From assembly GCA_021852225.1 (NCBI GenBank), contig JAJZOA010000021.1, positions 1 through 15,367 of the forward strand: a DNA stretch of 15,367 nt, read 5' to 3'. The stretch comes from Planctomycetota bacterium (lineage in GTDB: Bacteria > Planctomycetota > Phycisphaerae > WQYP01). Positions 13,030-15,367 of this stretch are shown in pieces (position 1 is the first letter of the stretch; the number at the start of each line of letters is the position of its first letter). The translations under genes were made by a program, and so were the position numbers. The notes beneath the pieces were generated by a model, which saw nothing but the letters and a program-made list of their open reading frames with translations, was not told where the DNA came from and did not search any database.

Positions 13030-13833
13030 TTATGCCTCAATGATGACCGGATTTTCCAACACTCCAATCTTTTCCAATTCAATCCGGACCCGATCGCCGG
13101 CCATAAGCCAGCGCGGTGGCGTGCGGGCCATTCCGACGCCCTCTGGCGTGCCGGTCAGAATTACCGTTCCGGGCAGGAGGGTGGTGGAACCGGAAAGAAA
13201 CGCGATCATTTTTTCAACTGAAAAAATCATGTCCGAAGTGTTGGATTTTTGCAGCGTCTGGCCATTCACACTGGTTTCAATAGACAGTTGATTCGGATTA
13301 CCGGTTTCATCGGGCGTGACAATCGCCGGCCCAAGCGGGCAGAACGTATCGAAACTTTTCCCGCGGCACCATTGCGAACCACCCCACTGCTTTTGCCAGT
13401 CGCGGGCCGACACATCGTTGGCCGCGGTAAAGCCAAGTACGCAGTCCAGCGCCTCGGATTCCGGTACATTTTTCGCCCGTTTGCCGATCACGATCGCCAA
13501 CTCGGCTTCGTAATCCACCTGCGAACTCGCCAATCGCCGTGGCAATTCAATGGGGTCCTGCGGGTTCTGCACCGACGCGGGATTCTTGAAAAACAGCACG
13601 GGAAACTCCGGCACGGTGGCTCCGGTTTCCGCGGCGTGTTTGCGGTAATTGAGTCCAATGCACAGGATCGCCGCCGGTACGATCGGTGCCAGCAGTTTGG
13701 CGATCGCCATCTTCTGCCGGGTGACCGTGTGGTTTCCCAGAATATCGCCCTGTATACGAAACGCCGTGCCATCGGCCTGCAGGGATCCATAATGCACGTG
13801 ACCGAAGGAATCGAAAAAACGCACAATTTTCAT
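13030..13833 (-). CDS. Fumarylacetoacetate hydrolase (FAH) family protein (267 aa)
   Basis: Metal-dependent enzyme of the FAH superfamily, which cleaves or tautomerises 2-oxo acids and acylpyruvates. The exact substrate cannot be read from the sequence. Visible motifs are CIGLNYRKHAAETG (58-71), the metal ligands E109 and E111 in DYEAELAIVIGK plus D140 in TAANDVSARDWQ, WCRGKSFDTFCPLGP (155-169), and TGTPEGVG (227-234). An N-terminal subdomain MKIVRFFDSFGHVHYG is typical of the YcgM/acylpyruvase type. Start: ATG 13833 has GGAG five bases upstream, whereas ATG 13848 has none. It is on the same strand as the nitroreductase but 174 bases apart, and a separate promoter is likely for each. Confidence 0.9.
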   Translation of the reverse strand: MKIVRFFDSFGHVHYGSLQADGTAFRIQGDILGNHTVTRQKMAIAKLLAPIVPAAILCIGLNYRKHAAETGATVPEFPVLFFKNPASVQNPQDPIELPRRLASSQVDYEAELAIVIGKRAKNVPESEALDCVLGFTAANDVSARDWQKQWGGSQWCRGKSFDTFCPLGPAIVTPDETGNPNQLSIETSVNGQTLQKSNTSDMIFSVEKMIAFLSGSTTLLPGTVILTGTPEGVGMARTPPRWLMAGDRVRIELEKIGVLENPVIIEA

Positions 13834-13859
13834 AATTGCTCCGTACATTCAGCCTTGCG

Positions 13860-13878
13860 TGCAACACCCGCTGTTGCA
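13860..13878 (-). promoter_or_regulatory. Stem-loop at the 5' end of the FAH-family mRNA
   Basis: TGCAACA (13860-13866) and TGTTGCA (13872-13878) form a perfect seven-pair stem with a five-base loop. The predicted transcription start, near 13877, puts it at the very 5' end of the mRNA. It could stabilise the transcript, or as DNA serve as an operator. Confidence 0.4.
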
Positions 13879-13883
13879 GGGCG

Positions 13884-13912
13884 ATTATAACCATCGTCAG
13901 GCATCGCGTCAT
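13884..13912 (-). promoter_or_regulatory. Probable FAH-family gene promoter
   Basis: Minus-strand ATGACG (13907-13912) is 17 bases before a perfect TATAAT (13884-13889). The start would be near 13877, with a leader of about 44 bases before the ATG at 13833. Confidence 0.55.
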
Positions 13913-14102
13913 CGCAGATTCGCTTCGAGGTGGCACCGGACCATTCAGGCCATGCACGGGCACGCCTCGCACAGTTTTTTAACATTTTAATTCTGACATG
14001 TGACATTCTTCCATCACTCCGGTTTCCCAATGCGGGCATTTGTCACTCACATGCCGCCAGCGTTATTGCAACAGACCACAATCAGCGGGCGGTCCGCGCG
14101 GC

Positions 14103-14108
14103 TATACT
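14103..14108 (+). promoter_or_regulatory. -10 box implying a leaderless DoxX mRNA
   Basis: TATACT ends five bases before the ATG at 14114, so transcription would begin at or next to the start codon. No Shine-Dalgarno is present in the preceding 20 bases. No good -35 is found at 16-18 bases, which lowers confidence. Confidence 0.35.
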
Positions 14109-14113
14109 GACTC

Positions 14114-14596
14114 ATGGCAGATAGAATCTTCATTTATCGATCATCGTTCTGGATATGGACAGCTCGGCTGCTTACCGGCCTGTTTTTTATTTTTGCCGGG
14201 TTGAATCATTTCCGGGAACCGGGGCTGTACGTTAAAATTATTCCACCGCATTTTCCCGATCCCTCCCTGCTTGTGGTTATCAGTGGAGTTGGCGAAATCG
14301 CCGGAGGAGCCGGTCTGTGCGTGCCCATACTTCGCCGCACCGCGGCGTGGGGCCTCATTGCACTGCTGATAGCGGTTTTCCCAGCCAATATCTATATGGC
14401 CCTGTATCCGGACGCATTGGCAAGTCTGCACATTCCAGCATGGCTGCTCTGGCTGCGGCTGCCGATGCAGTTCATTCTGATCGCGTGGATATGGTGGATC
14501 GCGCTGCTTCGCCAAAGCCAACAGGTCCGAGAGGTGACACTTTTAATGCCGCCGTCCCGCACGGTCGCCGACGAAACCATCCGCCTGCGGCTATAA
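14114..14596 (+). CDS. DoxX-like integral membrane protein (160 aa)
   Basis: Small four-helix inner-membrane protein of the DoxX family. Segments are about 11-30 (IWTARLLTGLFFIFAGLNHF), 52-70 (VVISGVGEIAGGAGLCV), 75-96 (TAAWGLIALLIAVFPANIYMAL) and 110-130 (LLWLRLPMQFILIAWIWWIA). Characteristic family features are FAGLNHFREP after helix 1, the glutamate in GEIAGGAG in helix 2, and PANIYMA in helix 3. The tail is polar and basic. Family members are linked loosely to quinone or thiol redox chemistry, but the role here is unknown. There is no ribosome site, and a -10 box adjoins the ATG. The stop overlaps a TATAAT that may start uvrB transcription. Confidence 0.85.
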   Translation: MADRIFIYRSSFWIWTARLLTGLFFIFAGLNHFREPGLYVKIIPPHFPDPSLLVVISGVGEIAGGAGLCVPILRRTAAWGLIALLIAVFPANIYMALYPDALASLHIPAWLLWLRLPMQFILIAWIWWIALLRQSQQVREVTLLMPPSRTVADETIRLRL

Positions 14597-14597
14597 T
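14592..14597 (+). promoter_or_regulatory. Candidate uvrB -10 box
   Basis: A perfect TATAAT spans the doxX stop codon and would start transcription near 14604, about 55 bases before uvrB. The -35 region is poor, and I see no LexA-type palindrome nearby. A small CCGC/GCGG hairpin (14617-14628) lies in the leader. Confidence 0.35.
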
Positions 14598-14659
14598 CCA
14601 GTTCGGACGGAATCGACCGCCTTTGCGGCCTGACGGGCATTCGGAAACCAGAGCGACTC

Positions 14660-15367
14660 ATGACAGCAGCACGCACGGCTTTAAAAGTTGAAAGTGAATT
14701 CAATCCGGCGGGCGATCAGCCGCAGGCGATAGATAAACTGGTAAACGCCTTTAACAGCGGGGCCAAATATCAGGTTCTGATGGGCGTCACCGGTTCGGGA
14801 AAGACGTTCACCATGGCCCATGTGGCGGCGCGGCTCGGCAAGCCGGTACTGATCATCAGTCACAATAAGACGCTGGCGGCTCAGTTATATGAGGAATTCC
14901 GGGAACTGTTCCCGGCCAACGCGGTGAACTATTTTGTAAGCTATTACGATTATTACCAGCCGGAAGCTTACATTCCGCAGCGCGACATTTACATTGAAAA
15001 GGATGCCGCCCGCAATGACGACCTGGATCGCCTGCGGCTGGCGACAACCAGCAACTTAATTTCCCGACGGGACGTGATGACGGTGGCCTCGGTAAGCTGC
15101 ATTTTCGGGCTTGGCTCACCGGATGAATACAAGAAAAAGATTCTTTCCGTTCAAAAAGGGCAATCCATTCCGCGTGATGAGTTGCTCCGATCGCTGGTGG
15201 ACATGCAATACGAACGAAGTGATTTTGAATTCAAACGCGGCACCTTCCGGGTTCGCGGCGATGTTCTGGAAATTTTTCCAGCCTATGAAACCACCGCCAT
15301 CCGCCTGGAAATGTTCGGCGACGATGTTGAAAATATATGGCACATTCACCCGGTTTCCGAGTACCGC
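14660..15367 (+). CDS. uvrB: Excinuclease ABC subunit B, N-terminal 236 residues (3' end outside window)
   Basis: DNA-damage verification helicase of nucleotide excision repair, loaded by UvrA and recruiting UvrC. Seen in order are [14 protein letters not shown] (14-27), Walker A GVTGSGKT (42-49) with K48, [13 protein letters not shown] (68-80), and the DNA-clamping beta-hairpin start [13 protein letters not shown] (95-107). IEKDAARND (112-120), [11 protein letters not shown] (128-138), [11 protein letters not shown] (142-152) and [15 protein letters not shown] (193-207) follow. The frame is intact to the edge, 236 codons. ATG 14660 matches the usual family N-terminus; its ribosome site is weak. 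The helicase motifs V-VI and the UvrC-binding tail are beyond the window. Confidence 0.97.
   Translation, partial: MTAARTALKVESEFNPAGDQPQAIDKLVNAFNSGAKYQVLMGVTGSGKTFTMAHVAARLGKPVLIISHNKTLAAQLYEEFRELFPANAVNYFVSYYDYYQPEAYIPQRDIYIEKDAARNDDLDRLRLATTSNLISRRDVMTVASVSCIFGLGSPDEYKKKILSVQKGQSIPRDELLRSLVDMQYERSDFEFKRGTFRVRGDVLEIFPAYETTAIRLEMFGDDVENIWHIHPVSEYR

Noticed and set aside
13834..13848. Upstream ATG of the FAH-family gene
   Set aside because: The downstream ATG 13833 has GGAG at five bases and gives the typical N-terminus MKIVRF.
13249..13890. 213-codon open frame on the plus strand
   Set aside because: Overlaps the FAH-family gene in antisense; the FAH motifs on the other strand are decisive.
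1..15367. CRISPR arrays, insertion sequences, phage or toxin-antitoxin genes
   Set aside because: No regularly spaced repeats, transposase or integrase motifs, or terminal inverted repeats were seen on either strand.

Overview
The window looks like a chromosomal segment of a planctomycete, probably Phycisphaerae-like. This is inferred from the mix of genes, not from a marker phylogeny. The clues are a prepilin-like protein with a GFTLVEL leader and a late DG motif, a PEP-CTERM exported protein beside it, a Gram-negative-style secreted hydrolase, moderate to high GC, and a tRNA gene without an encoded CCA tail. Gene density is bacterial and most genes are housekeeping or central metabolism.

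Layout. (1) 1-1849, minus: 5' part of rpoB, cut by the window edge at residue 616. (2) 1850-2444: an unusual 595-base leader and intergenic region. It holds a likely rpoB promoter, two tiny coupled ORFs, a duplicated copy of the rpoB translation-start region, overlapping inverted repeats, and a possible gene remnant ending in a terminator-like hairpin. No rplL lies upstream of rpoB. (3) 2445-2519, plus: tRNA-His(GTG) with its own promoter. (4) 2547-6417, minus: pdhA-pdhB-nadE, encoding both subunits of pyruvate dehydrogenase E1 followed by glutamine-dependent NAD synthetase, with a plausible sigma70-type promoter before pdhA. (5) 6418-7057: a divergent intergenic region carrying promoters in both directions. 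(6) 7058-10737, plus: three genes for exported products, namely a prepilin-like protein, a PEP-CTERM protein and a large secreted alpha/beta-hydrolase-like protein. A potential three-way-junction RNA lies between the first two. An overlapping two-hairpin terminator lies after the second. (7) 10824-12855, minus: nitroreductase, degenerate receiver protein and tsaD, both junctions being 4-base ATGA overlaps, so probably translated as one coupled unit. (8) 13030-13833, minus: a fumarylacetoacetate-hydrolase-family enzyme with a promoter and a 5'-end stem-loop. (9) 14114-14596, plus: a DoxX-like membrane protein that may be translated from a leaderless mRNA. (10) 14660 to the edge, plus: start of uvrB.

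How the genes fit together. pdhAB and nadE link acetyl-CoA production with NAD supply, since E1 feeds an NAD-reducing complex. The 7058-10737 block is a surface and export locus. The tsaD operon joins a universal tRNA-modification enzyme to a phosphorylation-incompetent-looking receiver and a flavin reductase. I see no phage genes, transposases, CRISPR arrays or obvious defence system. The best leads for something undescribed are the rpoB leader, the coupled nitroreductase/pseudo-receiver/tsaD operon, and the structured RNA before the PEP-CTERM gene.
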